Source of the DNA: Streptomyces sp. NBC_01750
Lineage (GTDB): Bacteria; Actinomycetota; Actinomycetes; Streptomycetales; Streptomycetaceae
Reading direction: 5' to 3'
DNA length: 64,000 nucleotides
Assembly: GCF_035918095.1 (NCBI RefSeq)
Contig: NZ_CP109137.1
Location: forward strand, 4,776,001 to 4,840,000
The translations under genes were made by a program, and so were the position numbers. Each line of letters begins with the position of its first letter. The first letter of the stretch is position 1. Below the pieces are notes generated by a model. That model was not told where the DNA came from. It saw only the letters and a list, made by a program, of their open reading frames with translations, and ran no database searches. Below are positions 35,652 through 43,551 of this stretch, piece by piece.

Positions 35652-35689
35652 GCCTTGCCGGTGCCGGGGCGCCCTGGCACCGGCAAGGC
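35652..35689. terminator. 14-bp-stem hairpin in kdpB2 leader
   Basis: GCCTTGCCGGTGCC (35652-35665) pairs with GGCACCGGCAAGGC (35676-35689) around a 10-nt loop. It sits in the 5' leader of the leftward orphan kdpB, so it may be an attenuator or a terminator for other transcription. Confidence 0.55.
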
Positions 35690-35888
35690 TGCGCGCGGAC
35701 GCGGCGCGGGGAGACGCCGCCGCGTTTCCGCCACAGAAGGGCGCGACCGGGGATGTACCTCGGGTGCTGTCATGCCACTGACGTCTGCGCGCCCTTGAGC
35801 GGCCAACCAGAAATCTAGGCCGCACGCGGCCGCTGAATTGCCTGAAGCCTGAGGAATTTACGGCCCTCTGACGGTTCCTCGGCATCGT

Positions 35889-35905
35889 CGTCAAGCCCGC
35901 GTCAA
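35889..35905 (-). promoter_or_regulatory. Candidate KdpE-type box upstream of kdpB2
   Basis: On the minus strand TTGACGCGGGCTTGACG gives two perfect half-sites 11 bp apart, about 310 bp upstream of the orphan kdpB start. A third related TGTCAA occurs at 35932 on the plus strand. The rest of 35690-36246 has no supported gene. Confidence 0.5.
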
Positions 35906-36246
35906 GAAGCGCTGAATAGGCATCAGGGCAGTGTCAACGTACGCCTTCTGTGATCGAAATTGACCGAGACTGATCGGCGCGGGAGAACGGGCGACCGTCC
36001 GTGGTGTGAGGTTGGAGGGCGCGTGACCATCACAGCCGGTACCGCGCGCAGTCCGGAGGCGGGGGCTCGGACTGAAGCCGAAACAGGCCACATTCCGGTC
36101 GTACGCCATGAGGGGCGTCCCGGCCCGCAGCCACGAGGGGGGCCGCGGCCGGGACGCACTCGCATCGACGCTTTTCGTGTCTGGCTCCGGAGGCGCTGGG
36201 CGACTCTGCCGCCCCTGCAGCGCCGCTACGGCGGCCGGTCAGATGC

Positions 36247-36534
36247 TCAGTCGCCATGCCCGTCGGTCGGTGTCTTCAGCAGCCGGTCCAGCTCGTTGCC
36301 GGCCTCGTCGTACCCGGCGTCGGAGATCCGTTGCAGCTCGCGCAGGTCGCCAGTCGCGGTCGCGCGTCGAGTGAGCAGGAACCCAGCGTGCATGGATCCC
36401 TCGTCCAACAGCTCGCTCAGCTCCCCGAGGTCGCCGTCTGCGTCGGCGAGATCGGCCAGCCGGTCCAAAGCCGTCTCATTGCCCTCATCGGCCAGCTCGC
36501 GCAGCGTCTCCCGATCGGCATTCATGTTCGCCAT
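36247..36534 (-). CDS. Small acidic hypothetical protein
   Basis: 95-aa protein starting MANMNADRETLRELADEGNE. It is built of repeated helical segments (ALDRLADLADADGDLGELSE, LLDEGSMHAGFLLTRR) that resemble Sel1/ankyrin-like short repeats but match no family I can name. It is divergent from the MerR gene across a 54-bp spacer containing a palindrome, so it is a likely MerR target. Confidence 0.7.
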   Translation of the reverse strand: MANMNADRETLRELADEGNETALDRLADLADADGDLGELSELLDEGSMHAGFLLTRRATATGDLRELQRISDAGYDEAGNELDRLLKTPTDGHGD

Positions 36535-36548
36535 AACCCCATGGTGCA

Positions 36549-36569
36549 ACCCTGCCCCAGGGGAAGGGT
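36549..36569. promoter_or_regulatory. MerR-type operator in divergent promoter
   Basis: ACCCTGCCCC-A-GGGGAAGGGT is an inverted repeat with one mismatch, placed between the divergent starts at 36534 and 36589, as expected for a MerR-family regulator that controls itself and the divergent gene. Confidence 0.6.
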
Positions 36570-36588
36570 CAAGTGGAAGGATGGCCGG

Positions 36589-37320
36589 GTGATCACCATC
36601 GGGCAGCTGGCCAGGTACGTCGGAGTGTCGATCAAGACCATCCGCGTCTATCACGACAAGGGACTGCTCCCCGAGCCCGACCGCGATGCGTCCGGCTACC
36701 GGCGGTACGGCGCGAGCGACGCCATCGAACTGATCAAGATCCGGACGCTCGCAGAAGCCGGCGTCCCCCTGGCCCGTATCAGGGACCTGAGATCAGCGAT
36801 CGACGAGGAGCTTCAGCAGGCGCTGCGCGAGATTGACGACGAGCTCACCGCCCGCATCGGCGGCCTGCAGACAACGCAGGGACGCCTGCGCCAGCTCGCC
36901 GCCGGGCGGCTCGCACCGCTGCCCACCGAGGTTGGTGCCTATCTGGAGGACCTGGCCCGCTGGGGATTCACGCCTCGATGGGTGGACCTGCAACGCGACC
37001 TGTGGATCCTCGCGTTCGCCACCCACCCGGACCACGCGATCACCCTGTTTCACGACCAAGCCGATAGCTTGGCTGACCCGGCGCTACGGCAGCTCTTCCG
37101 CGACTACGACCACGCACACGACCTCGACGCCGACGATCCCCGCATCGACGACCTCGCCCGCCGGATCACCGAGGCGACTCGGGAACGCTACGGACCCGAC
37201 GAACTGCCCGGGCTGGATGTGGCCTCCGAAATTCCTGGCCTCATCCAGGGCACGGTCAACGCCTCGTCCCCAGCATGGCAGCGACTCGACACGCTCATTC
37301 GCGCACAACTGGACGAGTGA
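36589..37320 (+). CDS. MerR-family transcriptional regulator
   Basis: 243-aa regulator. The N-terminal winged HTH reads ITIGQLARYVGVSIKTIRVY, then HDKGLLPEPDRDASGYRRY, and is followed by a dimerisation coiled coil. The C-terminal domain of about 150 residues resembles the TipAS/antibiotic-type effector region in size but carries no Cys metal motif, so the inducer is probably a small organic molecule. GTG 36589 has GGAAGG upstream. It is divergent from the 95-aa hypothetical gene. Confidence 0.9.
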   Translation: MITIGQLARYVGVSIKTIRVYHDKGLLPEPDRDASGYRRYGASDAIELIKIRTLAEAGVPLARIRDLRSAIDEELQQALREIDDELTARIGGLQTTQGRLRQLAAGRLAPLPTEVGAYLEDLARWGFTPRWVDLQRDLWILAFATHPDHAITLFHDQADSLADPALRQLFRDYDHAHDLDADDPRIDDLARRITEATRERYGPDELPGLDVASEIPGLIQGTVNASSPAWQRLDTLIRAQLDE

Positions 37321-37380
37321 CTCGACGTGTAAGGACGCACGGTCGCGGCGGCGTGCGGAAATCAGTCAGCGCGCGCCGCG

Positions 37381-37665
37381 ATGAGGGACGACCGCACCAT
37401 CCGCGCCCTCGTCGCCCAGGGCAAGGAACGGGATGCCGTCGAGTTCTGCATCAGCTGGGGTCCGGACAAGTCCAACGCCCACTTCGGCGCCTGGATGGAC
37501 GCGCTCGACAAAGTGACCGACATCAAAGGGACTCACTTCGACGCATCGGTGCGCGACGGGCGGGACACGATCTCGGGGCTCCTCCCCGCGACCGGCGGCG
37601 CGCTGGTCGCGGCAGCAGCGCTGACGGTGCTCGGCCTGCGTCCGCGACTGGCGGAGTTCCGCTGA
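37381..37665 (+). CDS. Hypothetical protein with C-terminal membrane helix
   Basis: 94-aa protein. A soluble start (MRDDRTIRALVAQGKERDAV, EFCISWGPDKSNAHFGAWMD) is followed by one hydrophobic segment near the C-terminus (LLPATGGALVAAAALTVLGL). It may be a tail-anchored membrane protein. Its start lies 60 bp after merR. No function is assigned. Confidence 0.55.
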   Translation: MRDDRTIRALVAQGKERDAVEFCISWGPDKSNAHFGAWMDALDKVTDIKGTHFDASVRDGRDTISGLLPATGGALVAAAALTVLGLRPRLAEFR

Positions 37666-37919
37666 ACGTCACACATCCGCGAGCCGCGCGTCCTCCAGAT
37701 CCAGCGGGCACCTCAGCCGCGGGTGGCCCCGGTGGCCGGTACGAAACCTGGTCCTGGTTACGACACGCCGCGGGCTGGATGCCCTGATGACGGGTGTACA
37801 GCCGCACCGGACGGACACCCCAGGTGACCGGAAACCGGCGTGGCCAGGGGGTCCTGCTCTCTCGCACGGGTGAGGCACGCCGATGTCTTCACAGGTCGGA
37901 AGGGTTGGCGTAAGAGAAC

Positions 37920-37957
37920 CGTCAAAGCGGCGTCAATGGCCGTAAGGGACTCGTCAA
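37920..37957 (+). promoter_or_regulatory. Candidate KdpE operator before kdp operon
   Basis: CGTCAA occurs at 37920, 37931 and 37952, spacings of 11 and 21 bp, so all three face the same side of the helix. The site is 77-114 bp upstream of the first small ORF of the kdp operon. OmpR-family regulators such as KdpE bind direct half-sites with 10-11-bp phasing. Confidence 0.6.
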
Positions 37958-38033
37958 CGGCGGGCGTGTCCGCTCGGAAAGGAGCTTTCCTCTAGGAGCC
38001 CGAAAATTTCCGAACCTCTTCCAGGAGCTCTCG

Positions 38034-38117
38034 ATGGCCGACGTGGCCTTCGTCGTCACCACGATCGCGGTTTTCGCGCTGGTGGCGTTCATCGCCAAGG
38101 GGGTGGCGAAGCTGTGA
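38034..38117 (+). CDS. 27-residue membrane peptide upstream of kdpF
   Basis: ATG 38034, with CAGGAG 8 nt upstream, encodes a single hydrophobic helix ([19 protein letters not shown]) ending GVAKL. Its stop overlaps the kdpF GTG start (GTGA), so translation is coupled. Its size and topology mimic KdpF, a lipid-like stabiliser of KdpA. It may be a second small subunit of the Kdp complex. It is too short for most gene finders. Confidence 0.7.
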   Translation: MADVAFVVTTIAVFALVAFIAKGVAKL

Positions 38118-38203
38118 GTGCCGAGAACATTGTCGGCCTGATCGTGGCCGTCGCCCTGCTGGGTTACCTCGTCCTCGCCCTCGTCAAGCCGGAGAGGTTC
38201 TGA
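38114..38203 (+). CDS. kdpF: KdpF small subunit of potassium ATPase
   Basis: 29-aa peptide starting at GTG 38114 with one membrane helix ([20 protein letters not shown]) and the typical PERF ending of KdpF. It stabilises the KdpABC complex in the membrane. It is 8 bp upstream of kdpA and overlaps the preceding 27-residue ORF. Confidence 0.85.
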   Translation: MSAENIVGLIVAVALLGYLVLALVKPERF

Positions 38204-38211
38204 GCACTCAC

Positions 38212-39876
38212 ATGAGCCCGTTCCTCGCTGGTGTGCTCCAGCTGCTCGCGCTGATCGCCGCGCTGGCGCTGGCATACCGTCCGCTGGGCGACTACATGGC
38301 CCAGGTCTACTCCTCCGACAAACACCTGCGTGTCGAGAAGTGGATCTACAAGGCCATTGGCGCCAATCCGAATGCCGAGATGCGCTGGCCCGCCTATCTG
38401 CGCGGCGTCCTCGCCTTCTCTGCGGCGAGCGTCCTCTTCCTCTACCTGCTGCAGCGCGTCCAGGGCTCGCTGCCCGGCTCGCTCGGCTTCTCCTCGATCG
38501 ACCCGGACCAGGCGTTCAACACCGCCGCGTCGTTCGTGTCGAACACCAACTGGCAGTCGTACTACGGCGAGCAGGCCATGGGGCACGTCGTGCAGACCGG
38601 CGGCCTCGCGGTACAGAACTTCGTCTCCGCTGCCGTCGGCATCGCTGTCGCGGTGGCCCTTGTGCGGGGCTTCGCCCGCTCCCGCACCGGTGAGCTGGGC
38701 AACTTCTGGGCCGACATGGTCCGAGGTGTCGTCCGCATCCTGATCCCGATCTCGGTGATCGGCGCGATCGTGCTGGTCGCGTGCGGCGCGATCCAGAACT
38801 TCGCCGGGATCCACGAGGTCGGTCAGTTCATGGGCGGCTCTCAGCAGTGGAACGGTGGCGCGGTCGCCTCGCAGGAGGCCATCAAGGAGCTGGGCACCAA
38901 CGGCGGCGGTTACTTCAACGCCAACTCCGCCCACCCCTTCGAGAACCCGAACGCCTTCTCGAACCTCTTCGAGATCTTCCTGATCCTGCTGATCCCGTTC
39001 GCGCTGACCCGCACCTTCGGCAAGATGGTCGGCAGTATCAAGCAGGGATACGCGATCCTCGCCACGATGGCCACCATCTGGCTGGGCTTCGTCCTGCTCA
39101 TGATGTGGACGGAGTTCGCGGGCAACGGTCCGGCCTTCGAGGCCGCGGGCGGCGCGATGGAGGGCAAGGAGGTCCGCTTCGGCATCAGCACCTCGGCGAT
39201 CTTCTCGATCTCCACCACGCTGACCTCCACCGGCGCGGTCAACTCGTTCCACTCGTCGAACACCGGCCTGGGCGGCGGCCTCAACCTGCTGGGCATGCAG
39301 CTGGGTGAGATCGCTCCCGGTGGTGTGGGTTCCGGCCTCTACGGCATGCTGATCATGGCGATCATCGCGGTGTTCATCGCGGGCCTGATGGTCGGCCGTA
39401 CGCCCGAGTATCTGGGCAAGAAGATCGGCACCCGCGAGATCAAGCTGGCGGCCTGCTACATCCTCATCACCCCGGCGCTGGTGCTGTGCTTCACCGCCGC
39501 GGCGATGGCTCTGCCGACCCCGGCCGACTCGATGACCAACAGCGGTGCGCACGGCTTCTCCGAGATCCTCTACGCCTACACCTCCGGCGCCAACAACAAC
39601 GGCTCCGCGTTCGCCGGCCTGAACGCCGACACGCAGTGGTTCAACACCACCATCGGTCTCGCGATGCTGCTCGGCCGGTTCCTGCCGATGGTGTTCGTGC
39701 TGGCGCTGGCGGGCTCGCTCGCCGAGCAGAAGCCCGTCCCCGCCACTGCAGGCACGCTGCGGACCGACAAGCCGCTCTACGCGGGTCTGCTGGTCGGCAC
39801 GATCCTGATCATCACCGGTCTGACCTACTTCCCGGCCCTGGCGCTGGGTCCGCTCGCCGAAGGGCTGGCGTCATGA
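38212..39876 (+). CDS. kdpA: Potassium-transporting ATPase subunit KdpA
   Basis: 554-aa channel-like K+-binding subunit of the KdpFABC pump with about ten membrane helices. Selectivity-filter-like loops are visible: [15 protein letters not shown] ([15 protein letters not shown]), [33 protein letters not shown] and [13 protein letters not shown]. Length and order are standard. It overlaps kdpB by ATGA. K+ is bound here and moved through the KdpA-KdpB tunnel to the membrane domain of KdpB. Confidence 0.97.
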   Translation: MSPFLAGVLQLLALIAALALAYRPLGDYMAQVYSSDKHLRVEKWIYKAIGANPNAEMRWPAYLRGVLAFSAASVLFLYLLQRVQGSLPGSLGFSSIDPDQAFNTAASFVSNTNWQSYYGEQAMGHVVQTGGLAVQNFVSAAVGIAVAVALVRGFARSRTGELGNFWADMVRGVVRILIPISVIGAIVLVACGAIQNFAGIHEVGQFMGGSQQWNGGAVASQEAIKELGTNGGGYFNANSAHPFENPNAFSNLFEIFLILLIPFALTRTFGKMVGSIKQGYAILATMATIWLGFVLLMMWTEFAGNGPAFEAAGGAMEGKEVRFGISTSAIFSISTTLTSTGAVNSFHSSNTGLGGGLNLLGMQLGEIAPGGVGSGLYGMLIMAIIAVFIAGLMVGRTPEYLGKKIGTREIKLAACYILITPALVLCFTAAAMALPTPADSMTNSGAHGFSEILYAYTSGANNNGSAFAGLNADTQWFNTTIGLAMLLGRFLPMVFVLALAGSLAEQKPVPATAGTLRTDKPLYAGLLVGTILIITGLTYFPALALGPLAEGLAS

Positions 39877-42029
39877 CCACCAACGTGAAGAAGCAAGAGG
39901 AGCCCGGCTCCATGTCCACCGCCACTCCGACCCGGGCGCCGCACAGTGATGTGCCCACCGGGCACAAGCCGGACGCCGGACGCGTCGGCGCGGGTCTCTT
40001 CGACCCCAAGCAGCTGGTCAAGTCGCTGCCGGACGCGATCAAGAAGCTCGACCCCCGGGTGATGATCAAGTCCCCGGTGATGTTCGTGGTCCTGGTCGGC
40101 TCGGTGCTGACCACGATCTTCGCGTGTCTGGACCCGACCGACTGGTTCGGCTGGGCCATCACCGCGTGGCTCTGGCTGACCACGATCTTCGCCAACCTGG
40201 CGGAGGCCGTGGCCGAGGGCCGCGGCAAAGCGCAGGCGGACACCCTGCGCAAGGCCAAGACCGACACCGTCGCACGCCGTCTCGCCAAGGACGGCAGGAC
40301 CGAGGAGCGGGTGCCCGGCACCGAGCTGCGCATCGGCGACCTGGTCGTCTGCGAGGCCGGCGACATCATCCCCGGCGACGGTGACGTCGTCGAGGGCGTC
40401 GCGAGCGTGGACGAGTCCGCCATCACCGGCGAGTCCGCTCCGGTCATCCGGGAGTCCGGCGGCGACCGCTCGGCCGTCACCGGCGGTACGAAGGTGCTGT
40501 CCGACCGCATCGTCATCAAGATCACGACGAAGCCGGGCGAGACCTTCATCGACCGGATGATCAACCTGGTCGAGGGCGCTGCCCGGCAGAAGACGCCCAA
40601 CGAGATCGCGCTGAACATCCTGCTCGCCTCGCTGACGATCGTCTTCCTGCTGGCGGTCGTGAGCCTGCAGCCGTTCGCCAAGTACGCGGACGCTCCGCAG
40701 ACGATGATCGTGCTGATCGCGCTGCTGGTCTGCCTGATCCCGACGACCATCGGCGCGCTGCTGTCCGCGATCGGCATCGCGGGCATGGACCGGCTGGTGC
40801 AGCGCAACGTACTGGCGATGTCCGGCCGCGCCGTCGAGGCCGCCGGCGACGTCTCCACGCTGCTGCTCGACAAGACCGGCACCATCACCCTCGGCAACCG
40901 CCAGGCCGCCGAGTTCGTACCCGTGAAGGGCGTCACCGAGGCCGAGTTGGCGGACGCCGCCCAGCTCTCCTCGCTGGCCGACGAGACGCCCGAGGGCCGC
41001 TCCATCGTCGTCCTGGCGAAGGAGAAGTACGGGCTGCGCGAGCGCCACCAGGGCGAGCTGGCGCACGCCGACTGGGTGGCCTTCACCGCCCAGACCCGTA
41101 TGTCCGGCGTTGACCTCTCCGAGGACGGCGAGGCCCGCAAGGTCCGCAAGGGCGCGACCGGCTCGGTGCTCGCCTGGGTCAAGGAGCACGGCGGGCAGGT
41201 GGCCGACGACGCCGACACGACCGCCAACAAGATTTCCGAAGCCGGCGGCACGCCCCTCCTGGTCGCAGTCGAGGACGACAAGGGCGCTCGGATCCTGGGT
41301 GTCATCCACCTCAAGGACGTCGTCAAGGACGGCATGCGGGAGCGGTTCGACGAGCTGCGCAGGATGGGCATCAAGACCGTCATGATCACGGGTGACAACC
41401 CGCTGACCGCCAGGGCGATCGCCGAGGAGGCGGGCGTGGACGACTTCCTCGCCGAGGCCACGCCCGAGGACAAGATGGCGCTGATCAAGCGCGAGCAGGC
41501 CGGAGGCAAGCTCGTCGCGATGACCGGCGACGGCACCAACGACGCCCCGGCGCTGGCCCAGGCGGACGTCGGCGTGGCCATGAACACCGGCACCTCGGCC
41601 GCCAAGGAGGCCGGGAACATGGTCGACCTCGACTCCAACCCCACCAAGCTGATCGAGATCGTCGAGATCGGCAAGCAACTCCTCATCACCCGGGGCGCGC
41701 TGACGACGTTCTCGATCGCCAACGACGTCGCGAAGTACTTCGCGATCATCCCGGCGATGTTCGCGGTGGTCTACCCGGGCCTGGACAGGCTCAACATCAT
41801 GCAGCTGTCCTCTCCGGAGTCGGCGATCCTGTCGGCCGTCATCTTCAACGCGCTGATCATCATCGCGCTGGTGCCGCTCGCCCTCAGGGGCGTGCAGTAC
41901 CGGCCGACCAGCGCGGACAAGATGCTCCGCCGCAACCTCGGGATCTACGGCCTGGGCGGCCTGATCGCGCCGTTCATCGGCATCAAGCTCATCGACCTGA
42001 TCATCTCCCTCATCCCCGGAATCGGCTGA
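39873..42029 (+). CDS. kdpB: Potassium-transporting ATPase subunit KdpB
   Basis: 718-aa P-type ATPase catalytic subunit. [18 protein letters not shown] and NDVAKYFAI are all present. An N-terminal extension of about 45 residues (to [20 protein letters not shown]) is Thr/Pro-rich. It couples ATP hydrolysis to high-affinity K+ import. ATG 39873 overlaps the kdpA stop. The same island has a second orphan copy on the opposite strand (33418-35577). Confidence 0.97.
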   Translation: MTTNVKKQEEPGSMSTATPTRAPHSDVPTGHKPDAGRVGAGLFDPKQLVKSLPDAIKKLDPRVMIKSPVMFVVLVGSVLTTIFACLDPTDWFGWAITAWLWLTTIFANLAEAVAEGRGKAQADTLRKAKTDTVARRLAKDGRTEERVPGTELRIGDLVVCEAGDIIPGDGDVVEGVASVDESAITGESAPVIRESGGDRSAVTGGTKVLSDRIVIKITTKPGETFIDRMINLVEGAARQKTPNEIALNILLASLTIVFLLAVVSLQPFAKYADAPQTMIVLIALLVCLIPTTIGALLSAIGIAGMDRLVQRNVLAMSGRAVEAAGDVSTLLLDKTGTITLGNRQAAEFVPVKGVTEAELADAAQLSSLADETPEGRSIVVLAKEKYGLRERHQGELAHADWVAFTAQTRMSGVDLSEDGEARKVRKGATGSVLAWVKEHGGQVADDADTTANKISEAGGTPLLVAVEDDKGARILGVIHLKDVVKDGMRERFDELRRMGIKTVMITGDNPLTARAIAEEAGVDDFLAEATPEDKMALIKREQAGGKLVAMTGDGTNDAPALAQADVGVAMNTGTSAAKEAGNMVDLDSNPTKLIEIVEIGKQLLITRGALTTFSIANDVAKYFAIIPAMFAVVYPGLDRLNIMQLSSPESAILSAVIFNALIIIALVPLALRGVQYRPTSADKMLRRNLGIYGLGGLIAPFIGIKLIDLIISLIPGIG

Positions 42030-42034
42030 TCGCC

Positions 42035-42727
42035 ATGAACAACTCTGTCAGCAGCACGGCACGGCTGGTCGGGGCAGCGCTGCGTGCCCTGCTCGTCCTG
42101 AGCGTGGTCACCGGCATCCTCTACCCGCTCGCGGTCACCGGGGTGGCCCAGGCCCTCTTCAGCGATAAGGCCAACGGCTCCGAGATCAAGTCCGGCGGCA
42201 AGGTCGTCGGCTCGGAGCTGATCGGCCAGACCTACAACCTGCCGAAGAAGGACCCGGACGACGCGGAGGAGGCGGCCCGTCCCGACCTGAAGTGGTTCCA
42301 GCCGCGTCCGTCCAACGGCCTCGGCGCCAACAGCGTCAACACGCAGTACTCGCTGATCCTGTCCGGCGCGACCAACCGGTCCGGCGACAACGGCGTCAGC
42401 CAGGACGAGGACGGCCTGTACGACTGGGTCATCGCCGCCAAGAAGGCCGTGGTCGACGACAACTCCACGGCCGACTACAAGGTCAAGCCCTCGGACGTGC
42501 CGGCCGACGCCGTCACCTCCTCCGGCTCCGGCCTGGACCCGCACATCTCGCCCGCCTACGCGAAGATCCAGGTCCACCGTGTCGCCGAGAAGAACAAACT
42601 CGACGTCAAGCAGGTTGAGAGGCTCGTGGAGCAGAACACGGACGACCGGATCCTCGGCTTCATCGGCGAGCCCACGGTGAACGTCCTCAAGCTCAACATC
42701 GCACTCAAGGCACTCACCGAGAAGTGA
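42035..42727 (+). CDS. kdpC: Potassium-transporting ATPase subunit KdpC
   Basis: 230-aa subunit with a single N-terminal membrane helix (ALRALLVLSVVTGILYPLAV) and a periplasm-side domain containing the conserved YNLPKKDPDDAEEA-like and SGSGLDPHISPAYAKIQ motifs. The chain is somewhat longer than the E. coli protein (190). It follows kdpB after 5 bp. A very strong terminator lies 18 bp downstream. Confidence 0.95.
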   Translation: MNNSVSSTARLVGAALRALLVLSVVTGILYPLAVTGVAQALFSDKANGSEIKSGGKVVGSELIGQTYNLPKKDPDDAEEAARPDLKWFQPRPSNGLGANSVNTQYSLILSGATNRSGDNGVSQDEDGLYDWVIAAKKAVVDDNSTADYKVKPSDVPADAVTSSGSGLDPHISPAYAKIQVHRVAEKNKLDVKQVERLVEQNTDDRILGFIGEPTVNVLKLNIALKALTEK

Positions 42728-42744
42728 GCGTCCTACGCAGGCGG

Positions 42745-42791
42745 GCGGGAGCCGACGGCTCGAGGAGACTCCTCGAGCCGTCGGCTCCCGC
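42745..42791 (+). terminator. 23-bp-arm palindromic terminator after kdpC
   Basis: Positions 42745-42767 and 42769-42791 are perfect complements around a single A, forming an exceptionally long stem. It separates kdpFABC from kdpED and probably stops most read-through, so the two-component system would need its own promoter in the 50 bp that follow. Confidence 0.85.
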
Positions 42792-42842
42792 CCCAGTTCA
42801 GGACGACACGCTCCTCACGCACAACAGAAAGGCGGCACGCCG

Positions 42843-43526
42843 ATGACCCGGGTGCTGGTGGTGGAGGACGAGCCACAGCTCGTACGGGCTCTTGAGATCA
42901 ATCTCAAGGCACGCAAATACGAGGTGGACGCCGCGCCCGACGGAGGAACGGCGCTTCGGCTGGCCGCCGCGCGCCACCCGGACGTCGTGCTGCTGGACCT
43001 CGGGCTGCCCGACATGGACGGCATCGACGTGATCAAGGGGCTTCGCGGCTGGACCCGGGTGCCGATCCTGGTGGTCTCCGCCCGCCGGACCTCGGACGAG
43101 AAGGTCGAGGCGCTCGACGCGGGCGCCGACGACTACATCACCAAGCCCTTCAGCATTGACGAACTCCTGGCCCGGCTGCGGGCCGCATCCCGCCGCACGG
43201 AGGCAGTTCCGCCCACCGAAGACTTGGTGACCGTCACCACCGACAATTTCACCGTTGACTTGCTGGCGAAGAAGGTCAAGCGCGGCGGCCGCGATGTCCG
43301 CCTCACCCCGACCGAATGGCACCTGCTGGAAGTACTGATCCACCATCGCGGGCGCCTTGTCACCCAGAAGCAACTGCTGCAAGAAGTGTGGGGTCCCACC
43401 TACAGCACGCAGGCCAACTACCTCCGCGTCTACATGGCCCAGCTGAGGCGCAAACTCGAAGCAGACCCCTCGCACCCCCGGTACCTCATCACGGCGCCCG
43501 GCATGGGCTACCGCTTCGAGATGTGA
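42843..43526 (+). CDS. kdpE: OmpR-family response regulator KdpE
   Basis: 227-aa regulator. In the receiver, EDEP supplies the acidic pocket, the phospho-acceptor Asp is in VVLLDLGLPDMDG, and Lys is in ITKPFS. The winged helix C-terminal domain has LTPTEWHLLEVLIHHRGRLV, VWGPTYSTQANYLRVYMAQL and GYRFEM. It should activate kdpFABC under K+ limitation. It lies directly upstream of kdpD (25-bp gap) and, unusually, both are separated from kdpFABC by a strong terminator. Confidence 0.95.
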   Translation: MTRVLVVEDEPQLVRALEINLKARKYEVDAAPDGGTALRLAAARHPDVVLLDLGLPDMDGIDVIKGLRGWTRVPILVVSARRTSDEKVEALDAGADDYITKPFSIDELLARLRAASRRTEAVPPTEDLVTVTTDNFTVDLLAKKVKRGGRDVRLTPTEWHLLEVLIHHRGRLVTQKQLLQEVWGPTYSTQANYLRVYMAQLRRKLEADPSHPRYLITAPGMGYRFEM

Positions 43527-43551
43527 AGTCTGCGCGGTCCGGCAGTCCGTC

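Noticed and set aside
35960..36592. Plus-strand 210-codon frame
   Set aside because: Most of it is antisense to the 95-aa hypothetical gene or lies upstream of it without a conserved motif; the MerR gene is in another context.
39812..41749. 645-codon minus-strand open frame
   Set aside because: It is antisense to kdpB, with Ser/Arg-rich shadow composition.
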